Source: Reyranella sp.
GTDB lineage: Bacteria > Pseudomonadota > Alphaproteobacteria > Reyranellales > Reyranellaceae
Assembly: GCA_019750135.1 (NCBI GenBank)
Contig: JAIEOV010000089.1
Span: forward strand, 1-64,000
Length of the DNA stretch: 64,000 nucleotides
Direction of reading: 5' to 3'
The position numbers and the translations under genes were made by a program. Position 1 is the first letter of the stretch, and the number at the start of each line of letters is the position of its first letter. This document shows positions 33,272-41,333 of the stretch, in pieces. The notes under the pieces are model-generated. The model saw only the letters and a program-made list of their open reading frames with translations. It was not told the DNA's origin and did not search any database.

Positions 33272-34471
33272 ATGGCTCAAGTCGTAGTGAACGAACCGAA
33301 CCGTTGGCGCCTCGAGACACCGGGCGCTTCCAGTTGGCCGCGCAGCGCGCGACCGGACGCGGCGAAGAAATACTTCATGGTGTCGGCCGACGGCCACGCC
33401 AACGAACCCGCCAACCTGTGGGTCGAGCGCATCGACGCCAAGTACCGCGATCGCCTGCCGCGCGTGATCACCGACAAGGACGGCGTGCAGTGGCGCGTCA
33501 GCGAAGGCCATCGCCCCGACCGGCTGAGGCTCTCGACCCTCGAAGGCGAGGACCAGCTGCGCAGCAAGGCCGGCGCCGAGCCGGCAGGCCGGCTCGCCGA
33601 TCACGATCTAGACGGCATCGACGTCGAGCTGATCTTCCCCAACAAGGGCCTGGCGATGTGGGCCACGCCCGATCCCGAGTTCGCCATGGCGCAGTGCCGG
33701 GTGTTCAACGACTGGGCGTGGGAGCAGTTCGCCGACCACCAGGACCGCATGATCCCGGCCGGCGCCATCGCCACCGCCGATCTCGAGGGCTCGATCGCCG
33801 AGGTGCAGCGGCTGGCCAAGCTCGGCTTCAAGTGCCTCACCCTCCCCTGCAAGCCGGTCTGGGGCGGCCATGACAGCGGCCACGTGAACTACAACCTCCC
33901 GCATTTCGATCCGCTGTGGGCGGCGATCTCCGACGCCAACCTGCCGATCACGTTCCATGTCTCGACCGGGCGCGATCCGCGCGCGGCGCGCGGCAATGGC
34001 GGCGCGGTGGTGAACTACGTCTCGCATTCGCTGTCGCCGACCATCGAGCCGGTGGCCAACCTCTGCGCCTCGGGGGTGCTGGAGCGCTTCCCCAAGATGC
34101 GCTTCGCCACCATCGAGGCCGGCATCGGCTGGGTGCCGTGGCTGCTCGACGCCATGGACGAGGCCTACAAGAAGCATCACTTCTGGGTGCGCCCCAAGCT
34201 CAAGAACCTTCCCAGCGACTACTATCGCGCGCACGGCTTCTCGTCGTTCCAGGAGGACAAGGCCGGGCTCGATCTCGCCGAGGGCCACAAGCTCGACGGC
34301 AACTTCATGTGGGCCAACGACTATCCGCACCATGAAGGCACTTGGCCGCATTCGGCGGAGGCGATCGAGCGCACCATGGGCCAGCTCTCCGACGGGGCGC
34401 GGGCGAACATCCTGGGACTGAACTGCGCCCGTTTCCTCGGCATCGACGTGCCGAAGCGCTACCGGCACTGA
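33272..34471 (+). CDS. Amidohydrolase-2 family metal-dependent hydrolase
   Basis: 399 residues. The ACMSD-like amidohydrolase fold shows MVSADGHANEP (first metal motif D-x-H), PITFHVSTG (metal His) and MWANDYPHHEGTWPHS (active-site Asp). These enzymes decarboxylate or hydrolyse aromatic or heterocyclic acids. RBS AGGAGG lies 6 bp before the ATG. Followed by thiolase-like and DUF35 genes within 14 bp, it likely belongs to the same degradation route. Confidence 0.9.
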   Translation: MAQVVVNEPNRWRLETPGASSWPRSARPDAAKKYFMVSADGHANEPANLWVERIDAKYRDRLPRVITDKDGVQWRVSEGHRPDRLRLSTLEGEDQLRSKAGAEPAGRLADHDLDGIDVELIFPNKGLAMWATPDPEFAMAQCRVFNDWAWEQFADHQDRMIPAGAIATADLEGSIAEVQRLAKLGFKCLTLPCKPVWGGHDSGHVNYNLPHFDPLWAAISDANLPITFHVSTGRDPRAARGNGGAVVNYVSHSLSPTIEPVANLCASGVLERFPKMRFATIEAGIGWVPWLLDAMDEAYKKHHFWVRPKLKNLPSDYYRAHGFSSFQEDKAGLDLAEGHKLDGNFMWANDYPHHEGTWPHSAEAIERTMGQLSDGARANILGLNCARFLGIDVPKRYRH

Positions 34472-34485
34472 AAGGCTGACGTCCC

Positions 34486-35667
34486 GTGAGCAAACGCACC
34501 CTGCGCGGCAAGGTGGCGATCGCCGGCGTCGGCGAGACCACCTACTACAGGCACGGCAAGGCGCCGGTCTCCGAGTTCAAGCTCGCCTTGCAGGCGATCC
34601 TCGCCGCCTGCGAAGACGCCGGCATCGACCCGCGCCGCATCGACGGCTTCGCGTCCTACTCCAACGACCGCAACGATCCATCGCGGCTCGCCGCGGCGCT
34701 CGGCCTGCCGGCCCTTCGTTTCTCCAACATGAACTGGGGCGGCGGAGGCGGCGGCGGATCGGCCGCCATGGGGAATGCCGCGGCGGCTGTCGCCTGCGGC
34801 ATGGCCAATTGCGTCGTGGTGTTCCGTGCCCTGGCGCAGGGCCAGTTCCAGCGCTTTGGCGCCGCGCCGCCGGGTGGCGTTGTCTCGGGAGAAGCCGCCC
34901 TCAACGCGCCCTATGGCGTGATGTCGCCGGCCCAGCGCTATGCCATGCGGGCGATGCGCTTCCTGCACGAGAACAAGATCGAGCCCTCGGCGCAGCGCGC
35001 CATCGCGCTCGCCTCTTACCACCATGCCCAGAGCAATCCGCGTGCGGTGATGCACGGCCGGCCGCTCACCGAAGAGGCCTACGACCAATCGCGTTGGATC
35101 GTCGAGCCTTGGCGCTTGTTCGACTGTTGCCAGGAGAACGACGGTGCGGCCGCGCTGATCATCGTGCCGGCCGAGGAAGCGCGCGACTTCAAGCACAAGC
35201 CTGCCTACGTCCTGGGCTCGGCGCAGGGCTCGGAGTACCGCAACGGCGCGCGCAGCCACAATGCGCCGCTCTATGCCACCTCGAGCTTCACGACGGTGGC
35301 GCCGCAGCTCTACGACATGGCCGAGGTCAAGCCCAAGGATGTCGACGTGGTGCAGTCTTACGAGAACTTCACCGGCGGCGTGCTGATGAGCCTGGTCGAG
35401 CACGGCTTCTTCAAGGCCGAGGAGGCGAACGACTTCCTCACGCCCGCGAACCTGATGGCGCCGACCGGCAAGCTGCCGCTCAACACCTCGGGCGGCAATC
35501 TCGCCGAATGCTACATGCACGGGCTGGAGCTGCAGATCGAGGCGGTGCGCCAGATCCGCGGTGCCTCGACGGCGCAGGTGCCCAAGGTCGACGTCTCGAT
35601 GGTGATCTCCGGCCCCATGGTGACGCCGGTCTCCAGCATGATCTTCGGCACGGAGGCCACGCTGTGA
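34486..35667 (+). CDS. Thiolase-fold protein lacking the nucleophilic Cys
   Basis: 393 residues, SCP2-thiolase/lipid-transfer subgroup. Where biosynthetic thiolases carry the active Cys, this protein reads MNWGGGGGGGSAAMGNA; the C-terminal histidine region is changed to NTSGGNLAECYMHGLEL. Such Cys-less members act as aldolases, for example Ltp2 in steroid side-chain removal, and need a DUF35 partner, which is encoded next. Start GTG at 34486 follows the hydrolase stop by 14 bp. The stop overlaps the DUF35 GTG (GTGA). Confidence 0.88.
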   Translation: MSKRTLRGKVAIAGVGETTYYRHGKAPVSEFKLALQAILAACEDAGIDPRRIDGFASYSNDRNDPSRLAAALGLPALRFSNMNWGGGGGGGSAAMGNAAAAVACGMANCVVVFRALAQGQFQRFGAAPPGGVVSGEAALNAPYGVMSPAQRYAMRAMRFLHENKIEPSAQRAIALASYHHAQSNPRAVMHGRPLTEEAYDQSRWIVEPWRLFDCCQENDGAAALIIVPAEEARDFKHKPAYVLGSAQGSEYRNGARSHNAPLYATSSFTTVAPQLYDMAEVKPKDVDVVQSYENFTGGVLMSLVEHGFFKAEEANDFLTPANLMAPTGKLPLNTSGGNLAECYMHGLELQIEAVRQIRGASTAQVPKVDVSMVISGPMVTPVSSMIFGTEATL

Positions 35668-36101
35668 GCAGCTACCTGCCGACTGGCCTGCCGATTCCCG
35701 TGCCCGAGAATGACGGGCTCGACAAACCCTACTGGGACGCCACGCGCCGCGGCGAGCTTGTGGTCCAGCGCTGCAAGAAATGCGGCACCTTCCAGTGGGG
35801 ACCGGAATGGATCTGCCACAAGTGCCTGTCGTTCGATATCGACTGGCACAAGGTGTCGGGCAAGGGCCGCATCTACAGCTGGGAGCGGCCGTGGCACCCG
35901 GTCCATCCCGCGCTGAAGGAGCACGGCCCCTACATCGTCGTGCTGGTCGAGCTAACCGACGCCGGCAACGTCCGCATGCTGGGCAACCTCTTGGGCGATC
36001 CCAAGCAGGAGGTCCCGATCGGCGCCGAGGTCCAGGCCGTCTTCGAGCCCCACGACGACGCCAAGCCGCCCTTCACTTTGGTGCAGTGGAAGCTGGTGTA
36101 G
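35664..36101 (+). CDS. DUF35 Zn-ribbon/OB-fold partner of the thiolase-like protein
   Basis: 145 residues. Rubredoxin-like zinc ribbon CKKCGTFQWGPEWICHKC (C-x2-C then C-x2-C) at about residues 37-54, then the OB-fold (GRIYSWERPWHPVHPA, LVELTDAGNVRMLGNLLG). DUF35 proteins bind acyl-CoA and assemble with thiolase-like enzymes into aldolase or acyltransferase complexes. The GTG start overlaps the preceding stop by 4 bp, consistent with a stoichiometric complex. A terminator-like hairpin follows. Confidence 0.92.
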   Translation: MSSYLPTGLPIPVPENDGLDKPYWDATRRGELVVQRCKKCGTFQWGPEWICHKCLSFDIDWHKVSGKGRIYSWERPWHPVHPALKEHGPYIVVLVELTDAGNVRMLGNLLGDPKQEVPIGAEVQAVFEPHDDAKPPFTLVQWKLV

Positions 36102-36108
36102 CTTCGGC

Positions 36109-36130
36109 GCGCGGACCTCCAGGTCCGCGC
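36109..36130 (+). terminator. GC-rich hairpin after the DUF35 gene
   Basis: GCGCGGACCT (36109-36118) pairs exactly with AGGTCCGCGC (36121-36130), with CC between. It begins 8 bp after the DUF35 stop and probably ends the 33.3-36.1 kb operon. No strong T-tract follows. Confidence 0.6.
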
Positions 36131-36202
36131 TCCAATGAGCAACTTTTCGGTTGCGTATCAGCCCGGCATCACCTACATCCATAGGCAACCAGGAGGTTGC
36201 CT

Positions 36203-36667
36203 ATGACCGACCGCATCGAAAAGACCGTGGATCTCAAGGCGCCCGTCTCGCGCGTCTGGAAGGCGCTGACCGACCACAACGAGTTCGGCACGTGGTTCCG
36301 CGTCAAGCTCGACGGGCCGTTCGCGCCGGGCGCGCGCTCGACCGGCCACATCACCTATCCCGGCTACGAACATCTCAAGTGGGAGGCCATCGTGCAGAAG
36401 ATCGAGCCCGAGCGCTTGTTCTCCTTCAGCTGGCACCCCTACGCTATCGAGCCCGGCACCGACTACAGCAAGGAGACCCCGACCCTGGTCGAGTTCACCC
36501 TCGAGAAGACTGCGACCGGCACGCGGCTGCGCGTGGTCGAATCCGGCTTCGACAAGCTGCCGGCCCATCGCCGCGACACCGCCTTCCAGCGGAACGGCGA
36601 GGGCTGGACGATTCAGATGCAGAACATCGCCCAGCACCTCGATACGCATCCGGGCCAGCATGCCTAG
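36203..36667 (+). CDS. SRPBCC (AHSA1-like) domain protein
   Basis: 154 residues. START-like fold: IEKTVDLKAPVSRVWKALTD, then FGTWFRVKLDG, YEHLKWEAIVQKIEPERLFSFSWHP and C-terminal GWTIQMQNIAQHL. AHSA1-like proteins are small ligand binders often paired with an ArsR regulator, as here (8-bp overlap with the next gene). Start MTDRIEK has AGGAGG 6 bp upstream, preferred over an ATG two codons earlier. Confidence 0.9.
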   Translation: MTDRIEKTVDLKAPVSRVWKALTDHNEFGTWFRVKLDGPFAPGARSTGHITYPGYEHLKWEAIVQKIEPERLFSFSWHPYAIEPGTDYSKETPTLVEFTLEKTATGTRLRVVESGFDKLPAHRRDTAFQRNGEGWTIQMQNIAQHLDTHPGQHA

Positions 36668-36992
36668 CGCCGCCGCGGCGCTGCGCACGCGCGCTTCGGT
36701 CTTCGCCGCCTTGGGCGACGAGACCCGCCTTGGCCTGCTGGCCAAGCTCACCAACGGCGAGCCGCTGTCGATCGCGCGGCTCACCGAGGGCACCCGGCTG
36801 ACGCGGCAGGCGGTGACCAAGCACCTGCGCGTGCTCGAGGAGGTGGGCGTCGTCTTCTCGGTGAAGGCCGGCCGCGAGAGCCGCTTTGCCCTCGATCCCC
36901 GCCCGATCGTGAGCGCCCAGGAATACCTCGAGCACGTGTCGCGGCAATGGGATACCGCGCTGACCAGACTCAAGGCGCTGGTCGAGGACTAG
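36660..36992 (+). CDS. ArsR-family transcriptional regulator
   Basis: 110 residues with the winged HTH SVFAALGDETRLGLLAKL, then LTEGTRLTRQAVTKHLRVLEEVGVV. It has no metal-binding cysteines, as is common for ArsR partners of SRPBCC proteins. It likely represses the operon it shares with the SRPBCC gene. Its stop overlaps the stop of the convergent cupin-like gene by 4 bp. Confidence 0.92.
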   Translation: MPSAAAALRTRASVFAALGDETRLGLLAKLTNGEPLSIARLTEGTRLTRQAVTKHLRVLEEVGVVFSVKAGRESRFALDPRPIVSAQEYLEHVSRQWDTALTRLKALVED

Positions 36993-37399
36993 GCAGCCTC
37001 GGCGATGTCTAAAACCTCCATCGAACGGATCTCGTCAGGCTCGCCGGCATAGATCACCAGCGCCGTCGTCTCCTCGGCGATCATGGCGCTGTGCGGCTGG
37101 CCCTTGGGATTGAGGCCGTAGCCGCCCGATCCCTGCGCGCGCTCGCCGCTCTTGGTGCTGCGTCCGCCCTGCAGCGAGAAGATGTGCTCGTCGGACAAGG
37201 CAACCGCCACGATCTTGATCAGCTTGCCCGCCGGCGGCGTCATCTTCACCAGCCAGGCGATGCCGCCACCCTCCTCGCGCCGGTCGCTCAGCACCTTGAG
37301 CTGTACGATGTCCTTGCCGTCGTAGACCGCGGCGGGTCCATAGAAAGGAACGCCCGAGGTCCAATCCATGGTCGTGTAGTCGACACGCGTCGAAGCCAT
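36989..37399 (-). CDS. Cupin-like protein
   Basis: 136 residues of mostly beta strands without signal peptide. Stretches such as IAWLVKMTPPAGKLIKIVAVALSDEHIFSLQGG and NPKGQPHSAMIAEETTALVIYAG recall a cupin barrel, with a His in the second motif region; a full metal motif is not evident. Function unknown. It is monocistronic, convergent with ArsR and followed upstream by the M20 hydrolase in the same direction. Confidence 0.6.
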   Translation of the reverse strand: MASTRVDYTTMDWTSGVPFYGPAAVYDGKDIVQLKVLSDRREEGGGIAWLVKMTPPAGKLIKIVAVALSDEHIFSLQGGRSTKSGERAQGSGGYGLNPKGQPHSAMIAEETTALVIYAGEPDEIRSMEVLDIAEAA

Positions 37400-37459
37400 G
37401 ATGTCCTCCTGTCATGAGACATCGACGCTAACGCCCGACTACTGACACCGTTGTGTCAG

Positions 37460-38686
37460 CTAGTTTCCCTTGAGAATCCTTGCCGCGGCGTCGGCGAACA
37501 CCTGGCAACCCAGCACGATGTCGCCGTCCGCCGTATTCTCGGTGAAATGATGCGAAATGCCGCCGATCGACGGCACGAACATCATCGCCGCCGGCAGACG
37601 CTGAGCCAGGATCTGCGCGTCATGGCCCGCACCGGAGGGCATGCGCATGTGGTCGCCGGCGGCATGCTTCTCCGCCGCCTCGTCGAGGGCTTCCTGCAGG
37701 CGCTCTTCCATGGGCGCCGGCATGGTGCGGCTGAGGTTGACGCACTCGATCCCGCACGGGCCGCGCTTGCTGTGCGCCTCGACGATCTCGAGCAGGCAGG
37801 CCTCCAGCCGCTTCAGGACCGCGACGTCGGCATCGCGGAACTGCAGGATCATCTCGGCCTTGCCGGGAATGATGGCGGGCGCGCCGGGCTCGACCGACAT
37901 CTTGCCCACCGTCCATACGCTGCGCGGACCGGCGAGCGCGGGGAAGCGCTCCATCACCTCGTTGTAGAGGCGCATCATGGCGACGCCGGCGTCCTTGCGG
38001 ATCGGCATCGGCGTCGTGCCGGCATGGTTCTGGATGCCGCTGAAGGTCAGGCGATACTGGTAGATGCCGACGATCGCCGTCACCACGCCGATGCGCTTGC
38101 CGGTGTGCTCCAGCACGCCGCCCTGCTCGATGTGCGCCTCGAGGTAGCAACGGTAGCGCCCGTCCTCCAGCTCGATGCGCGGCGTCTTGTCGAGGCCGGC
38201 GGCCTTCAGCGCGTCGCGCATGTGGCTGCCGTCGTCGCGATGGCGGGCAGCATCGATGTCGGCCTCGGTGATGCGGCCGATGAAGCTCTTGGAGCCGATC
38301 ATGCCGCCCCAGTGGCCCTCTTCATCGGCCCACGAGGCGACATCGACGGCGAGATGCGCGGTATCGGGATCCTCCGCGAGCGCGCGCGCGACCTCGAGGC
38401 CGTAGATCACGCCCATCACGCCATCGAGCCAGCCGCCCCGCGGTTGGGTGTCGGTGTGCGAGCCCATCAGCAGTCGCGGCCCGGTCTTGGGACTGCGGCC
38501 GATCACGTTGCCGACGCCGTCGATCACCGGCTCCAGCCCCGCCTCCTTCATCCGTTTGGCGAGCCAGTGCCGGCTCTCGACGTCCTGCGGCGACAGGTGC
38601 GGGCGATGCACGCCGGTCTGGTAGCGGCCGAAATCGGCAATGCGGCGCAGGTCGGCCAGAAGTCGTTCGCCATTGATGCGGGGCAT
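37460..38686 (-). CDS. M20-family amidohydrolase (N-carbamoyl amino acid hydrolase-like)
   Basis: 408 residues. Metal and active-site motifs: MGSHTDTQPRGGWLDG (His and Asp), SWADEEGHWGG (catalytic and metal Glu), YLEAHIEQGG (metal His) and GISHHFTENT (metal His). This pattern belongs to the allantoate/N-carbamoyl-L-amino acid/beta-ureidopropionate hydrolase group, which splits C-N bonds of ureides. It lies 9 bp after an amidase gene and ends a three-gene leftward unit for amide or ureide use. Confidence 0.92.
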   Translation of the reverse strand: MPRINGERLLADLRRIADFGRYQTGVHRPHLSPQDVESRHWLAKRMKEAGLEPVIDGVGNVIGRSPKTGPRLLMGSHTDTQPRGGWLDGVMGVIYGLEVARALAEDPDTAHLAVDVASWADEEGHWGGMIGSKSFIGRITEADIDAARHRDDGSHMRDALKAAGLDKTPRIELEDGRYRCYLEAHIEQGGVLEHTGKRIGVVTAIVGIYQYRLTFSGIQNHAGTTPMPIRKDAGVAMMRLYNEVMERFPALAGPRSVWTVGKMSVEPGAPAIIPGKAEMILQFRDADVAVLKRLEACLLEIVEAHSKRGPCGIECVNLSRTMPAPMEERLQEALDEAAEKHAAGDHMRMPSGAGHDAQILAQRLPAAMMFVPSIGGISHHFTENTADGDIVLGCQVFADAAARILKGN

Positions 38687-38695
38687 GGATAGGCC

Positions 38696-39961
38696 TCAGT
38701 TCAAATGCGCCGCTACCCACGCGGCCGTGGACAGCAGCCGGTCGTCCTCATGACGCAGGCCGACGAGCTGGATGCCGAGCGGCAGGCCGTTGGTCCCGGT
38801 GCCGGCCGGCAGGGTAACACAGGGCGTCCCGGCGAGCGTCCAGATCGAGTTGAAGCGCGGATCGCCGGTGAACTCGACACCGGCCGGCGCCTCGCCCGGT
38901 GCGCTGGGACAAACGAGCACGTCGACCTTGTCGAACAGGGAATCGACATGCGCCTTGAACGCGACCGACTTGCGCTGCGCGGCGACATAGCGCTCCAGGC
39001 TGACCTCGAGGCCACGCTTCAGGCCGGCCATCAGCTCGCCGCTCACCTTGTCGGGATTGCGCAGCCGCTCGTCCGCATAGTTGCGCGCGCTCTCCCAGCC
39101 CGAGATCGCGCCGTGATCGTCGAGGATATCGTTGAACGCGGGTGCGAACGCGACGTCGATCACCGCAGCACCCTTGTCGGCCAGCACGCTCACCGTGGCT
39201 CCCAACAGCTTCTTCGTGTCGGCCGAGGCCTCGTCCCAGATCGGCGTGCGGCAGAAGCCGATGCGCGGCCGCGGAATGCCGCGATCGATCGCGACCGGCG
39301 GCAGCTTCAGCACGGCGCCGCGGAACAGGGCGATGTCGTCCAGCGTGCGCGCCATCAGGCCCAGCGTGTCGAGCGAGTGGCACTGCATCTTGATGCCGAC
39401 GCGGTTGAAGTCGTTGAAGGTCGGCTTGTAGCCGATGACGCCGCAATAGGCCGCCGGCCGGATCACCGAGCCGCCGGTCTGCGTGCCGAAGGCGAGCGGC
39501 ACGTGGCCGTCGGCGACCGCGGCGGCCGAGCCCGACGACGAGCCGCCCGGCGTGTGGCCGGGATTGTGCGGATTGGTGGTCGGTCCGGGATGGCGGTTGG
39601 CGAACTCGGTGGTCACCGTCTTGCCCAGGATCACGGCGTTGGCCGTCCGGCAGAGCGCCACGCAGGCCGCGTCGCCGAACGGGATCTTGCCCTGGAAGAT
39701 CGGCGAGTTGTGCCCGGTCGGCATGTCGTGGGTGTCGATGATGTCCTTCACGCCGATGGGCACGCCGCGCAGGATGCCGTCGCGTATGACGTCGGCCGCC
39801 CGCGCCTGGGCAATGGCGAGGTCGGGATTGAGGAAGGCCCAGGCCTTCACCGTGGGTTCGCGCTCGGCGATGCGATCGAGGCAGTCGCGCGCCAGCTTTT
39901 CCGCGGTGAGCGTGCCGGCCTCGATGCGAGCAACGGCTTCCGTGGCGCTGAGCGGCTTCAC
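38696..39961 (-). CDS. Amidase signature family enzyme, copy 2
   Basis: 421 residues. Ser-cisSer-Lys triad: Lys72 (IGVKDIID), cis-Ser141 in GGSSSGSAA and nucleophile Ser165 in TQTGGSVIRPA; the 24-residue spacing of the serines matches known amidases. It hydrolyses an amide to acid plus ammonia. The ATG overlaps the stop of the paralogous upstream amidase by 4 bp. With the M20 enzyme it forms a nitrogen-scavenging unit. Confidence 0.93.
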   Translation of the reverse strand: MKPLSATEAVARIEAGTLTAEKLARDCLDRIAEREPTVKAWAFLNPDLAIAQARAADVIRDGILRGVPIGVKDIIDTHDMPTGHNSPIFQGKIPFGDAACVALCRTANAVILGKTVTTEFANRHPGPTTNPHNPGHTPGGSSSGSAAAVADGHVPLAFGTQTGGSVIRPAAYCGVIGYKPTFNDFNRVGIKMQCHSLDTLGLMARTLDDIALFRGAVLKLPPVAIDRGIPRPRIGFCRTPIWDEASADTKKLLGATVSVLADKGAAVIDVAFAPAFNDILDDHGAISGWESARNYADERLRNPDKVSGELMAGLKRGLEVSLERYVAAQRKSVAFKAHVDSLFDKVDVLVCPSAPGEAPAGVEFTGDPRFNSIWTLAGTPCVTLPAGTGTNGLPLGIQLVGLRHEDDRLLSTAAWVAAHLN

Positions 39962-41235
39962 AGCGCGCTCCTCACCCAGCCGGCGATGTCGAGCAGGGTC
40001 GTGTCCTCATGTTGTCGGCCGACGAGTTGGATGCCGACCGGCAGACCCGTCGGTCCCTTGGTGAACGGCAAGGTCACGCAGGGCATCCAGAGATAGGTCC
40101 ACAGCAGGTTGAACGTCGCCTTCCCGGTGCTGTGCAGGCCGACCGGCGCCTCGCCCAGCGCCGGCGCGGTCAGGATGACGTCGAAGTCGCTGAACAGAGC
40201 GTCCACGGCGGCACGGCACTTCTCGCCGAGCTTGCGGGCGGCGACCCAGGTCGCATAGTCGATCGCAGCACCAGCGGCGAGCTTGTCCTTCTTCAGGCTC
40301 TCGCTCAGCAGCTCGGGAAAGCGCCGCGCCTCGTCGGCATGGGCGCGCGGGCCGTCGAAGGCGCTGAGCGTCTGCTGGCCCTCGGTCATGTCGCGGACCG
40401 GCGCCGGCAGATCGATCTCGGAGACCTGCGCGCCCGCCTTGGCGAGCAGAGCCGCCGCATCGCTCACCGCCTTGGTGCCCTCGGCCGACAACTCTGCCTT
40501 GTGATGGGTGAAGCACACGGCGACGCGCGGCGGCTTGTCGAGCCTGGCGATCGGCCGGTAGGGCATGGCCATCAGCGCAGCGCGGAACAGGGCGATATCC
40601 TCGATCGTGCGGGCATAGGCGCCGATGGTGTCCAGCCATTCGGTGTTCGCCTTCATGCCGGCGGGCGCGAAATGACCGTAGCTCGGCTTGTAGGCGACGA
40701 CGCCGCAGAACGCGCCGGGCCGAATCACCGAGCCGCCGGTCTGCGTGCCGGTCGCTAGCACGACCTGGAAGTCGGCGACGGCCGCCGCCGAGCCCGACGA
40801 GGAGCCGCCCGGCGTGTGCGCAGGGTTGTGCGGGTTCTTGGTCACGCCGGGATGGCGATTGGCGAACTCCGTGGTCACCGTCTTGCCGAGCAGGATCGCG
40901 CCCTCGTTCTTGGCCAGCGCGATGGTGGCGGCATCGGCCAGCGGCTGATGCGTCTTGTAGATCGGCGAGCCGTAGGTCGTGGGCTGATCGCCGGAATCGA
41001 TGATGTCCTTCACGCCCATCGGGATGCCGTGCAGCAGGCCCTGGCGTGGTCCGCGATCGAGCACTCTGGCGCGTGCCAGGGCAGCGTCGCGTGCGAGATG
41101 CGACCAGGCGAGGACATCGGCGTCGCGTTGGTCGATGCGCTCGAGATGGGAGCGCACGATCGCCTCGGCGGTCACCGTCCCGCCCTCCAGTCGTTGCGCG
41201 AGCTCGGTGGCGCTTAGCGTGTTCGGTGCAGTCAT
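39958..41235 (-). CDS. Amidase signature family enzyme, copy 1
   Basis: 425 residues and a clear paralogue of the next gene. It has MGVKDIIDSGD (Lys), GGSSSGSAAAVADFQ (cis-Ser) and GTQTGGSVIRPGAFCG (nucleophile Ser). MTAPNTLS was used as the start; a longer frame adds nine residues. First gene of the leftward amidase-amidase-M20 unit, divergent from a peptide-type binding protein with 98 bp between, so uptake and hydrolysis may be regulated together. Confidence 0.93.
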   Translation of the reverse strand: MTAPNTLSATELAQRLEGGTVTAEAIVRSHLERIDQRDADVLAWSHLARDAALARARVLDRGPRQGLLHGIPMGVKDIIDSGDQPTTYGSPIYKTHQPLADAATIALAKNEGAILLGKTVTTEFANRHPGVTKNPHNPAHTPGGSSSGSAAAVADFQVVLATGTQTGGSVIRPGAFCGVVAYKPSYGHFAPAGMKANTEWLDTIGAYARTIEDIALFRAALMAMPYRPIARLDKPPRVAVCFTHHKAELSAEGTKAVSDAAALLAKAGAQVSEIDLPAPVRDMTEGQQTLSAFDGPRAHADEARRFPELLSESLKKDKLAAGAAIDYATWVAARKLGEKCRAAVDALFSDFDVILTAPALGEAPVGLHSTGKATFNLLWTYLWMPCVTLPFTKGPTGLPVGIQLVGRQHEDTTLLDIAGWVRSAL

Positions 41236-41333
41236 GGTTGGTGATGGAACAGCAAGATACATGCCGCGTCCATGGCCCCGTCCACGCTGGCGCGCTTCAT
41301 GCTTCGTGTAACGGAACTTTTTGGAGGTTCCGC

